From the NCBI GenBank assembly GCA_900319645.1, contig ONPG01000020.1:1-64000 (forward strand): a DNA stretch of 64,000 nt, read 5' to 3'. Below are positions 34,912 through 43,699 of the stretch, piece after piece. The position numbers were made by a program, and so were the translations under genes. Within the stretch, counting starts at the first letter, position 1, and each line of letters starts with the position of its first letter. This stretch comes from an uncultured Bacteroidales bacterium (lineage in GTDB: Bacteria; Bacteroidota; Bacteroidia; Bacteroidales; Paludibacteraceae). The notes beneath the pieces are model-generated. The model was given only the letters and a program-made list of their open reading frames with translations, was not told where the DNA came from and did no database searches.

Positions 34912-35030
34912 GTTTTTTGTGCAAAAAGTGCAAACTTTCTGCATTTTTGCGGTAAATCCACTATGTCAAAGATCTTTTCTATCCAATTTGTAGTACCGAT
35001 AGGAGTACTGTTTCTCTGTTTCTGATTAAG

Positions 35031-35912
35031 CTATTTCTCGTTTTTCTCATCAAATGGCAGTTCATCTGCCTTTCCTTCCTCTATCGGATGAATGTAGTCG
35101 CTCGCCTTAATCGGCGATACAACGCTTTCTCCAATTGTTGCCTCCAACTGATTGCGTGCTGCTTTCGCTACGTTTCCTCCTTCTGTGGCTATCTGCATAT
35201 TTTGCTGCATCGTACTCGGATTCTTTCGCTTCGATATCTCCGTTGTAGAAGCCTCAGCCAAAGTATTCAACGCCAACTCTATCGTGGACATATTATCCCG
35301 CAAGTTCTCTTTTGTCAATCCCTTGAATTTCTTATATTCTTTAGTGGTCTTTCCACTCCATGCTTTCGTTATCAAGTCTGTCAAGATAGCAAAATCACGT
35401 CCTTCCTGTAGCCCGGAGCGCTTCCACTCATTCGTCAACTCATTACGGGCATCAATTGATTTAACGCGATTTGCAATCCATTTGTCTGAATATCCTTGTT
35501 TCTTATAATCCTCAACTGCCTGCTGTATCGTCAACTCCGGATCTATCATTTGTTGAATACGCTGACTCCCGACTTCTGCTAACCAGCGTTTCAATGGTTC
35601 TGCTTTTTTACTCGGTATAGACTGAATAATACGCAGAATCTGCACTAAATCAGCAGCATCTGTAAGACGCATTTTACCATCCGGAGCAGGCATTTTCAAC
35701 TGCTTACAACCTGTAAGCATTTCATTTGCTCCTTCTTCGTTTAAGCGTTTTTTAACAACCGCCCAATACGTACTGGCACCACGCGGAGTGGTTTGCTCGG
35801 TTAAAACGCCGATAACATCAACCACCGAGAAATAATATTTCTCCGCCTCATCGTCCCACACAACGCGAATTTTTGCGTTCCCGAATAATTGTATGCTTGT
35901 TTCTTGGCTCAT
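35031..35912 (-). CDS. Bro-N domain protein (phage antirepressor-like)
   Basis: A 293-residue protein. The open frame continues up to 36044, but MSQETSIQLFGNAKIRVVWD at 35912 is the natural start and reads straight into a Bro-N domain (YYFSVVDVIGVLTEQTTPRG, then YWAVVKKRLNEEG). The middle part (WLAEVGSQRIQQMIDPELTI) and the region up to DFAILTDLITKAWSG are common in chromosomal Bro-N/BRO-like proteins of Bacteroidota that sit with toxin-antitoxin and mobile genes. They bind DNA. The target is unknown. A -7 box TATCTTTG lies at 36042-36049, with no good -33 at the right distance. Confidence 0.83.
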   Translation of the reverse strand: MSQETSIQLFGNAKIRVVWDDEAEKYYFSVVDVIGVLTEQTTPRGASTYWAVVKKRLNEEGANEMLTGCKQLKMPAPDGKMRLTDAADLVQILRIIQSIPSKKAEPLKRWLAEVGSQRIQQMIDPELTIQQAVEDYKKQGYSDKWIANRVKSIDARNELTNEWKRSGLQEGRDFAILTDLITKAWSGKTTKEYKKFKGLTKENLRDNMSTIELALNTLAEASTTEISKRKNPSTMQQNMQIATEGGNVAKAARNQLEATIGESVVSPIKASDYIHPIEEGKADELPFDEKNEK

Positions 35913-36041
35913 AGATTTTCGTTTATTAGTTGCTATGGTATTTTTTGTGAGTCTATATTCTCCTGTTATCTGGCTTTCGGATTGGCGGAGAGGAAGTAGA
36001 GAAACAATACATAAAATAGTTTCTTTTTCCAAAATTGCGTG

Positions 36042-36049
36042 CAAAGATA
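36042..36049 (-). promoter_or_regulatory. Probable -7 box of the Bro-N gene
   Basis: TATCTTTG on the minus strand. The nearest TTG is 24 nt upstream, longer than the 19-20 nt seen elsewhere here, so this promoter is less certain. Confidence 0.5.
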
Positions 36050-36167
36050 CTATATTTTTTATGATTTTATGTGCAAAAATTGACGGAATTAGTGATTTTG
36101 CTATATTTAGTTTACAAAAAGGCGAAAATAATCAGCTTGAAGACAAAACGACCTATCCGAATCCATC

Positions 36168-36194
36168 AAAAAAGACCTCCCGAAACGGAAGGCC
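36168..36194 (-). terminator. Terminator of the zinc-ribbon operon
   Basis: Minus-strand GGCCTTCC pairs with GGGAGGTC (8 bp with two G-T wobbles) across loop GTTTC, followed by six T. It lies about 100 nt past the zinc-ribbon gene. Confidence 0.65.
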
Positions 36195-36294
36195 TTGAAG
36201 AGAGGGGTTACGGAGGTTGCCAAGCGGCTCACCGAACCATCAGAGTGAAAAGAGGGACTAAATTGCGAAAACTCTCGATTTCATCGGGATTTTT

Positions 36295-37032
36295 TTACAT
36301 CTCCGGATCCACCAAAATACGTCCGCAGAACTCGCAAACGATGATCTTCTTGCGGGTACGGATATCCAACTGACGCTGTGCAGGAATCTTAGCGTGGCAA
36401 CCGCCGCAGGAGTCGCGTTCAATCTTCACCACAGCCAGACCGTTGTGTGCGTTCTTGCGGATACGCTTGAACGCAGAGAGCAGACGCTCGTCAATCTTCT
36501 TCTCCAGTTCACCGGCTTTGAGCACGAGAGCCTCGGTCTCCGCCTTGGTCTCGGCCAGGATCTGATCCAACTCGGAACGCTTCTGGTTGAGGTCAACCGT
36601 ACGCTCCTCGATGGTCTTGGTGGTAGTAGCTTTGTCCTGCAGACGCTGCTCGAGTTCGGCAGAGTAATGTTTGATCTTGCGCTGCGAAGCCTCGATCTCC
36701 AGTTCCTGATACTCGATCTCCTTGTTGAGGTTGTCGAACTCGCGGTTGTTGCGGACGTTGTTCTGCTGCTCTTTGTAGCGGGAGATAGAAGCGTTGGCGT
36801 TCTCGGTACGCACACGGTGGTCGGAGATCTGTGTCTCGCACTCCTTGATGTCGTTCTCGATATTAGCGAGGCGGGTCTTGAGACCTTCCACCTCGTCCGC
36901 CATGTCCTTTACTTCCTGCGGCAGCTCGCCGGCGAGGGTACGGAGCGAGTCAATCTTGGAATTGACTTGCTGGAGCTGATAGAGCGCACGCAGACGCTCT
37001 TCGACTGTCATTTCTTTTTCTTGTTTAGCCAT
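36295..37032 (-). CDS. C4-type zinc-ribbon coiled-coil protein
   Basis: A 245-residue protein starting MAKQEKEMTVEE (a further ATG at 37056 is less likely). Residues about 10-180 are one long coiled coil (IENDIKECETQISDHRVR, NKEIEYQELEIEASQRKI). The end is a zinc ribbon with CGGCHAKIP and CEFCGRILV (PF02591 type). Such proteins of Bacteroidota are thought to bind nucleic acid, but the role is unclear. It lies 148 nt after the Nif3-like gene. That gap can fold AAAAAC-TGC-GTTTTT (about 37113-37127), a possible attenuator. Confidence 0.85.
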   Translation of the reverse strand: MAKQEKEMTVEERLRALYQLQQVNSKIDSLRTLAGELPQEVKDMADEVEGLKTRLANIENDIKECETQISDHRVRTENANASISRYKEQQNNVRNNREFDNLNKEIEYQELEIEASQRKIKHYSAELEQRLQDKATTTKTIEERTVDLNQKRSELDQILAETKAETEALVLKAGELEKKIDERLLSAFKRIRKNAHNGLAVVKIERDSCGGCHAKIPAQRQLDIRTRKKIIVCEFCGRILVDPEM

Positions 37033-37180
37033 GTAGCGCGAACTATCCTTGTGCATAGAATGACTGCCAGGCGGTCATTGGGGCACTCGGATGCTCTCGC
37101 TCTTCGGTCTGCAAAAACTGCGTTTTTACATCCCGAGAAAGGAGAGCGCCTCTTAGCTCGAAAGAGGGATTAGTATGTTA

Positions 37181-37966
37181 TTAATTATTTAGTATTTGAA
37201 TCGGTGTATGGTCGGCGACGGAGATGTGGCACTCCAAGCCGTGCGGAGCGAGCATATCGCGGAAGATCTCACGCGAGTGATGCTCGGAAACCCAGTGATC
37301 GATATCGACAAGCCCGATACGTCCGTCCGCGTCCTGGAACTCATGGTACTTGCAATCCGCAGTGAGATAGACGTCTGCGCCTTGGGCTATCGCTTCGCCG
37401 ATAAACTCCGCTCCGCTGCCTCCGCAGAGCGCCACGCGGCTTATTTTCCAGTCATCGGGAAGCGCCGTATAGCGCACGTACGTAGCGCCTAATCTCTCGC
37501 GCACGCGTTCAATAAAGGAGTAGTAGCCCACCGGTTCCGGCAGAGAGCCGATAACACCCAGTCCTGTCCCGGCATCCGGACCGGACGGCACCAGAATCCG
37601 GTAATCGCTCACGCCCAGTATATCCGCCAGACGGGTGTTGATGCCTCCCGGAACGGAATCAAGCGAAGTGTGGGCGGAATAGATAGCCACATCGTGCTTG
37701 ACAGCCAGCTCCACCACTTGCGCCTGCGGGGTCTGACCGCAGACCTGTTTGAGACCGTGGAACAAAAGCGGATGATGGCTGACAATCAGCTGACATCCAA
37801 GCATAATGGCTTCATTGACCACGGACGGCGTAACGTCTGTGGTCAAGAGAACCGAGTGGATCTCGCGTCCTGTGTCACCTACCTGCATTCCCGAGTTATC
37901 CCAGTTCTCCTGGGCACTCCGTGGCGCTACAGATTCTATGATATCAATAATGGCTCGTAAGAGCAA
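37181..37966 (-). CDS. Nif3-like dinuclear metal-centre protein
   Basis: A 261-residue member of the NIF3/DUF34 family (GTP cyclohydrolase I type 2 homolog). Metal-binding motifs are visible: LIVSHHPLLFHG near residue 60 and IYSAHTSLDSVPGGIN near 95, plus the C-terminal VDIDHWVSEHHSRE. No ATG is in frame near the right place. The start is a TTG (LLRAIIDIIESVAP follows), 9 nt after the DUF5606 stop, so coupling is likely. The biochemical role of the family is not settled. Confidence 0.9.
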   Translation of the reverse strand: MLLRAIIDIIESVAPRSAQENWDNSGMQVGDTGREIHSVLLTTDVTPSVVNEAIMLGCQLIVSHHPLLFHGLKQVCGQTPQAQVVELAVKHDVAIYSAHTSLDSVPGGINTRLADILGVSDYRILVPSGPDAGTGLGVIGSLPEPVGYYSFIERVRERLGATYVRYTALPDDWKISRVALCGGSGAEFIGEAIAQGADVYLTADCKYHEFQDADGRIGLVDIDHWVSEHHSREIFRDMLAPHGLECHISVADHTPIQILNN

Positions 37967-37975
37967 GTGTTCTGA

Positions 37976-38404
37976 TTACTTCTCCTCCTCTGCGGGCTCC
38001 TCCTCGTCGATCGAGAAGTCGGTGATGCCGGCTTTGACGAGGATGTTGTACCACGAGATGAGTTTGCGGATGTCGGAGGGATAAACACGGTCACGGTCCC
38101 AATCCGGCAGTACCTCGTCAAACCACGCCTGGAGTTCGGCGTTCGAGGCTTTCTTCGGATCCATAGCCACGGGCTTGAGACCCTCCTTTTTGCCCGCCGA
38201 AGTGAGCACGTCACACAGACGCACATCGTCCGCATTGGTGAACATCGACACGTCGCTCAGCGCCACAATCCGGTCACGCGCATACGTCGGCATACGTTTG
38301 CCATCCACCAGCGACTCCACTATCAGCATGTTGTTGCCGCGACTAACCAATCTGTACAAACCCGGCTTGCCGGTTACAGCGAGTATTTCCGTTAACTTTG
38401 TCAT
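37976..38404 (-). CDS. DUF5606 protein
   Basis: A 142-residue protein conserved in Bacteroidota: TKLTEILAVTGKPGLYRLVS, then TYARDRIVALSDVSMFTN and an acidic C-terminus (SIDEEEPAEEEK). Function unknown. It is first in the operon with the Nif3-like and zinc-ribbon genes and is driven by the left arm of the bidirectional promoter at 38456-38503. Its start codon abuts a heptamer-period tract. Confidence 0.85.
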   Translation of the reverse strand: MTKLTEILAVTGKPGLYRLVSRGNNMLIVESLVDGKRMPTYARDRIVALSDVSMFTNADDVRLCDVLTSAGKKEGLKPVAMDPKKASNAELQAWFDEVLPDWDRDRVYPSDIRKLISWYNILVKAGITDFSIDEEEPAEEEK

Positions 38405-38406
38405 TT

Positions 38407-38447
38407 TTAACTTTCAGTTTTCAGTTTTCACCTTTCAATTTTTCAAA
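38407..38447. repeat. Heptamer-period repeat between the bidirectional promoter and DUF5606
   Basis: Units ACTTTCA, GTTTTCA, GTTTTCA, CCTTTCA and ATTTTTCA. It lies in the 5' leader of the DUF5606 operon. Confidence 0.85.
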
Positions 38448-38455
38448 ATCGGCTA

Positions 38456-38503
38456 CAAAAGTACTACTTTTTTTGCACATATCCAAAAAAAAGTGTATCT
38501 TTG
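38456..38503. promoter_or_regulatory. Bidirectional promoter module (DUF5606 operon / CNNM operon)
   Basis: Plus strand: TTG 38473-38475, 20 nt, TATCTTTG 38496-38503. Minus strand: TTG (complement of 38484-38486), 20 nt, TACTTTTG (complement of 38456-38463). The two -33 elements lie 8 nt apart and each sits in the other's spacer. The module is nearly the same as 42805-42852. Confidence 0.85.
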
Positions 38504-38520
38504 CACGATTTTTTATAATT

Positions 38521-39672
38521 ATGGAACTACTTTTATTGTATTTAGGCATGGCGATGGGCGTTAGTTTTATCTGCTCGACGCTTGAATCGGTCCTAATGAC
38601 CACATCGCTCAGTTACATCAATCTGCGTGCGGAAGAAGGGTACAAACCCGCCAAGATGATGCAGAAATTCAAAGAGAACACCGGCAAGCCTCTGGCTGCT
38701 ATTCTGTCGTTGAACACGATAGCCAACACCGTTGGCGCCGCCGGAGTAGGTGCACAGACCATGGTGGTGTTCGGCAACAAATGGTTTGGAGTGGCGTCAG
38801 CTGTCACCACTATGCTGATTCTCGTTTTCTCGGAGATCATCCCGAAGATAATCGGAACCACCTATTGGCGCCACCTGATGGGTCCGTCCGCCCGACTGAT
38901 CCAGCTGATGATCTATGTGTTATACCCGCTGGTCTTGTTAGTGGAGCTGATCACCCGTCTCTTCCCGGACAACGAAGCAGCCGTCAGCCGTGAGGAAGTG
39001 CTGGCTATGGTGAACGTCGGCGAAGAGGAAGGCGTGGTGAACGAGGACGAGAACAAGATGATTTCCAACCTCATGCGTCTGGACACTATTCATGCCTACG
39101 ACGTGATGACTCCCCGCTCGGTAGCCAAGATTGCGCCGGAGAACCTGACCCTCAAGGAGTATTACGACAACGACGCGTACGACCATTTCTCGCGTATCCT
39201 CCTTTTCAACCCCACCCAACCCGAGTATATCACCGGCTACGTGCTACGCAACGACGTGCTGGAGGACCTGGCGGAAGACCATTTCCGCAAGCAGGTAGGC
39301 TCTATCAAACGTACGCTTCCGGCTTTTGACCAGGATCTGACGCTCGGCACTATCTTCGACTCGATGCTCAAGCAGAAATGCCAGATCTCGCAGGTGATTG
39401 ACGAGTACGGCTGTTTCGTAGGTATCATCACGCTGGAGGACATCATCGAGACGATCTTCGGTCTGGAGATCATTGACGAGAGCGATGCCGTCATCGACAT
39501 GCAGCAATACGCCCGCGAGCGCTGGGAGAAGCGACAGAAGAAATACACCAAATTAGCGGTTAACTCCGACGGTCAGCCGACGGTCAGCCGACAGTCAACC
39601 GATACGCAAAGCGAAGAAAGCATTGAGACAAAAGAGCAACATACGGATAGAGAACCGGAGAGCAAGGTTTGA
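38521..39672 (+). CDS. CNNM/CorC-like membrane protein with CBS domains
   Basis: A 383-residue protein. The frame is open from 38398, but the promoter at 38456-38503 places the start at [13 protein letters not shown]. Membrane part with CNNM features: [20 protein letters not shown] and [16 protein letters not shown]. Then a CBS pair: [11 protein letters not shown] near residue 205 and [20 protein letters not shown] near 290. Family members move magnesium or other ions, or act in envelope maintenance (GldE-type in relatives). The C-terminus is a low-complexity tail ([20 protein letters not shown]) from an 11-nt repeat at 39573-39602. It overlaps smpB by 50 nt. Confidence 0.88.
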   Translation: MELLLLYLGMAMGVSFICSTLESVLMTTSLSYINLRAEEGYKPAKMMQKFKENTGKPLAAILSLNTIANTVGAAGVGAQTMVVFGNKWFGVASAVTTMLILVFSEIIPKIIGTTYWRHLMGPSARLIQLMIYVLYPLVLLVELITRLFPDNEAAVSREEVLAMVNVGEEEGVVNEDENKMISNLMRLDTIHAYDVMTPRSVAKIAPENLTLKEYYDNDAYDHFSRILLFNPTQPEYITGYVLRNDVLEDLAEDHFRKQVGSIKRTLPAFDQDLTLGTIFDSMLKQKCQISQVIDEYGCFVGIITLEDIIETIFGLEIIDESDAVIDMQQYARERWEKRQKKYTKLAVNSDGQPTVSRQSTDTQSEESIETKEQHTDREPESKV

Positions 39673-40087
39673 GTATATCATCCTTGACCGCTATACCGCC
39701 GGCATCCAACTCTTCGGCACGGAGATCAAATCCATCCGCGAGGGCAAAGCTTCGCTGGTGGATTCGTGGTGTCAGGTGGAGCACGGCGAGATGTACGTCA
39801 AGCAGATGCACATAGCCGAGTACCGTTTCGGCTCCTATGCCAACCACGAGGCCAAACGCGACCGCAAACTGCTGCTGCAACGCAAGGAGATCCGCAAACT
39901 GGAGAAAGCCACCAAAGACACCGGCAAGACCATCGTGCCGCTGATGCTTTTCATCAACGAGAACGGATTGGCAAAAATGGAGATCGCCCTTTGTCAAGGC
40001 AAACACAGCTACGACAAACGTCAGTCGCTCCGCGAAGCCGACGACAAACGCATGGTTGCACAGATGATGAAGGACGCCAGACGGTAA
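39623..40087 (+). CDS. smpB: SsrA-binding protein SmpB
   Basis: A 154-residue tmRNA partner for rescuing stalled ribosomes. [19 protein letters not shown] and [18 protein letters not shown] are the family core. The basic tail [20 protein letters not shown] matches the C-terminal helix that enters the decoding site. The only start that keeps the N-terminal strand is TTG at 39623, inside the 3' end of the CNNM gene. The tmRNA gene itself is not in this window. Confidence 0.93.
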   Translation: MRQKSNIRIENRRARFEYIILDRYTAGIQLFGTEIKSIREGKASLVDSWCQVEHGEMYVKQMHIAEYRFGSYANHEAKRDRKLLLQRKEIRKLEKATKDTGKTIVPLMLFINENGLAKMEIALCQGKHSYDKRQSLREADDKRMVAQMMKDARR

Positions 40088-40146
40088 ATGTAAATCGAAA
40101 ATGCGGGCTTACACCCGTACAAAATGACAAAAATACTTAATTGCAT

Positions 40147-40599
40147 ATGCAGGCACACGACAGAGAATGCATACTGATAGTAGAGGAACCCAGACGACAG
40201 GAGCTGATACAATCATGCTACAGAATCATAGGCTGCATGCACGAAGTACACAAGCAATTAGGCCCAGGATTACCCGAATATATCTATCAGGAAGCATTGA
40301 CCACCGAACTGAGTGCCAATAATTTCACCATTCACAAGGAGCAGGAATTTCACCCTGTGTATCGCGGAAAGGAAATGAAAGCTTATTTGAAAATGGATTT
40401 GGTGGTTGAGAACACAACGGAGAAGATCATTATAGAATGCAAAGCATTGAACAACCTGACAGCTAAAGAACGTTATCAAACTTTCGGGTACTTGCGGGCA
40501 ACAAGATGGCCTATAGCCCTATTGGTTAATTTCGGCACCAATCCAAAAGCTCAGATAGAGCGTTATTACAACGACAACGGAATAATAAAAGTTTTTTGA
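40147..40599 (+). CDS. GxxExxY protein (PD-(D/E)XK-like)
   Basis: A 150-residue member of the GxxExxY family (TIGR04256). The name-giving motif is GPGLPEYIYQ near residue 40. The nuclease-like core reads YLKMDLVVENTTEKIIIECKA, i.e. D...ExK. An ATG at 40147 is preferred to the TTG two codons earlier. It is often found alone in Bacteroidota genomes and function is unknown. It follows smpB by 59 nt. Confidence 0.87.
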   Translation: MQAHDRECILIVEEPRRQELIQSCYRIIGCMHEVHKQLGPGLPEYIYQEALTTELSANNFTIHKEQEFHPVYRGKEMKAYLKMDLVVENTTEKIIIECKALNNLTAKERYQTFGYLRATRWPIALLVNFGTNPKAQIERYYNDNGIIKVF

Positions 40600-40647
40600 G
40601 TATTTTTGTCATTTTGTAAGCGAAGCGCATTTTTGTAAGGCGGTAGG

Positions 40648-40750
40648 GCGGCATAAAATATGCCGCACAGGGTTAGGCAGCCTATACAGGGCGTTGAGCT
40701 TGCTCAAAAGACCTATATAGGATGACAGACCCAAGGCACTATCAAGTGCC
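40648..40750 (+). ncRNA. Cluster of three hairpins in the gpmI leader
   Basis: Perfect stems: GCGGCATA-AAA-TATGCCGC (40648-40666), TTGAG-CTTG-CTCAA (40694-40707) and GGCACT-ATCA-AGTGCC (40735-40750). They lie between the GxxExxY gene and gpmI. No TAnnTTTG promoter was found in this gap, and the role is unknown. Confidence 0.4.
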
Positions 40751-40805
40751 GCAACCGCCGCATTTTCGATCTAACGTAGAAACAATCTATAACACAATAA
40801 ATAAT

Positions 40806-42341
40806 ATGAGTAAAGCATTATTAATGATTTTAGACGGCTGGGGCATCGGCAACAAATCGAAAGCCGATGTCATCAGCGTAACCCCTACGCCCCATTGGGA
40901 CGCACTACTCGCCAAATATCCGCACTCGCAACTGCAAGCCAGCGGAGAGAACGTAGGTCTGCCTGACGGTCAGATGGGTAACTCCGAGGTGGGACACCTC
41001 AATATAGGTGCCGGCCGTGTGGTTTATCAGGACCTCGTGAAAATCAACCGTTCTATCCGCGACAACTCGATCATGCAGAACCCCGAGATCATTGCCGCCT
41101 ACCAGGCTGCGCAGGCTCAGGGCAAGAAACTGCACCTGATGGGTCTGTGCTCGACCGGAGGCGTACACTCCAGCCTCGACCACCTCTTCAAACTGGTGGA
41201 GATAGCCAAAGAGTACGGCGTGGCGGACAAGACTTTCGTCCACTGCTTCATGGACGGTCGTGACACCGACCCGCGTAGCGGCAAAGGCTTTGTAGCGGAC
41301 CTCCAGAACGTCTGCGACGCCAACGGCGCACATATCGCCTCTATCATCGGCCGTTTCTACGCCATGGACCGTGACAAACGCTGGGAACGTATCAAGGTGG
41401 CGTACGACCAACTGGTGAACGGCGTCGGACGCCAGGAGACCGACATGGTCGCCGCTGTGCAGGGCTGCTACGACCGCCACACCGAGGAACACAAAGACAC
41501 CGATGAGTTCATGGAGCCGCTGGTTAACGCTACCTGCGACGGACGTATTGCCGAAGGCGACGTAGTCATTTTCTTCAACTACCGCAACGACCGCGCCAAG
41601 GAGATCACCATCGCCCTCACCCAGCAGGATATGCCGGAACAAGGCATGCACACCATCCCCGGTCTGCATTACTGCTGCATGACGCCGTACGACAGTTCGT
41701 TCACCGGCCTGCATATCCTCTTCCCAAAAGAGAACGTCGAGAACACCTTAGGCGAAGTGGTCAGCAAACTGGGAATGAAGCAGTTGCGCATCGCCGAGAC
41801 CGAGAAATTCGCACACGTTACCTTCTTCTTCAATGGCGGTCGCGAAGCCGAGTATCCTGGCGAGGAGCGTATCCTGATTCCGTCACCCAAAGTGCCGACC
41901 TACGACCTCAAGCCGGAGATGTCCGCTCCCGAGGTGACGGAAGCGCTGGTGGCTGCTATCCAAACGCAGAAGTTCGACTACATCACCCTCAACTTCGCCA
42001 ACGGCGACATGATTGGTCACACGGGTGTGTATCCGGCCATCGAGAAAGCGGTCAAGTGTATTGACGAGTGCTCTCACAAAGTCATCGAGACCGCGCTCGA
42101 GAACGGCTATGAGATCATTGTCATTGCCGACCACGGCAACTGCGACAATGCCATCAACCCGGACGGCACTCCCAACACCGCCCACTCGCTCAACCCGGTG
42201 CCGTTTGTCTATATCAGCCGCGACCACGTCAACGCCAAGGTGGAGAACGGTATCCTCGCCGACGTAGCTCCTTCGCTCTGCCACATCATGGGCATCGAGC
42301 AACCCAAGGAGATGACCGGACACAATTTGATATGCGATTGA
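40806..42341 (+). CDS. gpmI: 2,3-bisphosphoglycerate-independent phosphoglycerate mutase
   Basis: A 511-residue glycolytic enzyme that interconverts 3- and 2-phosphoglycerate with two manganese ions. Visible: MILDGWGIG near the start, the phospho-acceptor Ser in [32 protein letters not shown], and the metal-binding end [20 protein letters not shown]. The length matches the family. The frame is open further up to 40722, but homologs start at [12 protein letters not shown] strong terminator follows. Confidence 0.96.
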   Translation: MSKALLMILDGWGIGNKSKADVISVTPTPHWDALLAKYPHSQLQASGENVGLPDGQMGNSEVGHLNIGAGRVVYQDLVKINRSIRDNSIMQNPEIIAAYQAAQAQGKKLHLMGLCSTGGVHSSLDHLFKLVEIAKEYGVADKTFVHCFMDGRDTDPRSGKGFVADLQNVCDANGAHIASIIGRFYAMDRDKRWERIKVAYDQLVNGVGRQETDMVAAVQGCYDRHTEEHKDTDEFMEPLVNATCDGRIAEGDVVIFFNYRNDRAKEITIALTQQDMPEQGMHTIPGLHYCCMTPYDSSFTGLHILFPKENVENTLGEVVSKLGMKQLRIAETEKFAHVTFFFNGGREAEYPGEERILIPSPKVPTYDLKPEMSAPEVTEALVAAIQTQKFDYITLNFANGDMIGHTGVYPAIEKAVKCIDECSHKVIETALENGYEIIVIADHGNCDNAINPDGTPNTAHSLNPVPFVYISRDHVNAKVENGILADVAPSLCHIMGIEQPKEMTGHNLICD

Positions 42342-42365
42342 TGATCGGTCATCGCCAACAAACAC

Positions 42366-42393
42366 AAAAAAAGCGACCTCGGGTCGCTTTTTT
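42366..42393. terminator. Bidirectional terminator between gpmI and the Cys-rich gene
   Basis: Stem GCGACC-TCG-GGTCGC flanked by A7 on the left and T6 on the right, so it works for both convergent genes. Confidence 0.9.
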
Positions 42394-42418
42394 CGGTTCT
42401 GCACCTTACAGCAAAGGA

Positions 42419-42661
42419 TTACTTTGCGTGGTCGCAGCACTCTTTTTTCTCTGCACAGCACTTGGTGGTGTCAGCACAGCAAGCCTTCTCATCTTTGCAG
42501 CAAGCGTCTTTGTCTGCACAGCACTTGGCGCTGTCAGCCTGGCAGCAAGCAGCAACACTGTCCTGGCAGCACTCATGCTTGCAGCACTTGTTCTCGCTCT
42601 TGTTGCAGCAGCAGCTGATTGCAGCGAATGCAACTGCTACGATTAACAACATTTTTTTCAT
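42419..42661 (-). CDS. Cysteine-pair-rich small lipoprotein (metallothionein-like)
   Basis: An 80-residue protein with 19 Cys. The signal peptide ends AISC, a good lipobox, inside a CCC (residues 17-19). The mature part has CC pairs at 26, 31, 39, 47, 54, 61, 68 and 75, i.e. every 7-8 residues, separated by charged residues (Lys, Asp, Glu). I do not know a named family with this pattern. CC-rich proteins often bind soft metals such as Zn, Cu or Cd, so a role as an envelope metal sponge is inferred. If it reaches the oxidising periplasm, disulfides are the alternative. It is driven by the left arm of the bidirectional promoter 42805-42852 through a roughly 135-nt leader. Confidence 0.8.
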   Translation of the reverse strand: MKKMLLIVAVAFAAISCCCNKSENKCCKHECCQDSVAACCQADSAKCCADKDACCKDEKACCADTTKCCAEKKECCDHAK

Positions 42662-42804
42662 AATAACATTTGTGTTAGGGGATAATAGGTTTTTGCTTCA
42701 CCGGGTTGCGTAAACAGACTTACACCCGGCTTGCTCGGACCTTCCTATCCAGTTAATAAAGCTTTAAAAACATAAAATCTCCGCCTAAATGCGAAAATCG
42801 GATG

Positions 42805-42852
42805 CAAAAGTACTAACTTTTTTGCATATGTCCAAAAAAAATAGTAATTTTG
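42805..42852. promoter_or_regulatory. Bidirectional promoter module (Cys-rich gene / PASTA operon)
   Basis: Plus strand: TTG 42822-42824, 20 nt, TAATTTTG 42845-42852. Minus strand: TTG (complement of 42833-42835), 20 nt, TACTTTTG (complement of 42805-42812). It has the same layout and nearly the same sequence as 38456-38503. Confidence 0.85.
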
Positions 42853-42872
42853 CACACTAAATTTTACAAATC

Positions 42873-43694
42873 ATGGACAAAAAGAGTTTTTTTGATAAAA
42901 AAGATGCCATTTTTGTAGCAGCCAATTTGGTAGCAGCCGTCATCGTTGTGTGCATCGTGCTCACCAGCCTGATTATCTGGCTGCGCAGTTACACCCAGCA
43001 CGGAGTGGAGATCACCGTAGCGGATGTCAAGGGAATGACACGCGTCGAGGCCGATTCCGTACTCCACGCACAGGGGCTGCAAACGCAGATTGTGGACAGT
43101 ACTTATTCCAACAAAGTACCGTTTGGCACGATTGTTGACCAGGATCCTAAAGGAGACAGCCATGCCAAAGCGGGACGGATGGTCTATCTGACCGTCAACG
43201 CCAGCGGAAAACCCAAAGTAGCAATGCCCAACCTGCAGGATATGAGTTACCGTCAAGCAGAGACCACGCTCCGTAGCATCGGTCTGCAGGTGGATAATGT
43301 GTATGAATACGAGCCATCCGCTTTCCGTGACCTCGTGCTCGATGTCAAATCCGACGGCAAGAGCATTGCTCCCGGCACCATGATCGAGCAGGGCACCAAG
43401 GTGCGTTTGGTAGTAGGCTTCGGACGCGGAACAGCCAAAGTGGTGGTACCCAGCGTGATCGGCATGACCCTGCAGGACGCTCGGAGCTTGCTCCTCAACC
43501 GCAAACTGACCGTCGGTGCCACCCACTACGACGAGCCGCCGCAGGACGACATCCCTTCGCTGGTTTATAACCAGGTGCCCGAGGCCGGCAATCAACTCAC
43601 CGAAGGAGAGACCGTCACCCTGTATCTCTCTACGGATATCGAAAAAACCGCTACCGGAGGCGGTACGAATAACGAAGATGACAATTGGTTCTGA
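42873..43694 (+). CDS. Membrane-anchored protein with three PASTA domains
   Basis: A 273-residue protein: short cytoplasmic start, one membrane segment (LVAAVIVVCIVLTSLIIWL, about residues 19-37), then three PASTA domains (ITVADVKGMTRVEADSVL, AMPNLQDMSYRQAETTL, VVPSVIGMTLQDARSLL). PASTA domains bind peptidoglycan or muropeptides in kinases and PBPs, and here no kinase or transpeptidase is attached. It probably senses or binds cell wall in the periplasm. It is first of an operon with rluD (5 nt gap), porX and an EEP protein. Confidence 0.9.
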   Translation: MDKKSFFDKKDAIFVAANLVAAVIVVCIVLTSLIIWLRSYTQHGVEITVADVKGMTRVEADSVLHAQGLQTQIVDSTYSNKVPFGTIVDQDPKGDSHAKAGRMVYLTVNASGKPKVAMPNLQDMSYRQAETTLRSIGLQVDNVYEYEPSAFRDLVLDVKSDGKSIAPGTMIEQGTKVRLVVGFGRGTAKVVVPSVIGMTLQDARSLLLNRKLTVGATHYDEPPQDDIPSLVYNQVPEAGNQLTEGETVTLYLSTDIEKTATGGGTNNEDDNWF

Positions 43695-43699
43695 CAATA

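Noticed and set aside
38398..38520. Frame extension of the CNNM gene beginning MSFLTFSFQFSPFNF
   Set aside because: It is a translation of the heptamer repeat and the promoter; the mRNA starts after it.
40722..40805. N-terminal extension of gpmI from an upstream ATG
   Set aside because: The extra 28 residues run through the hairpin cluster and are absent from the family, which starts at [11 protein letters not shown].
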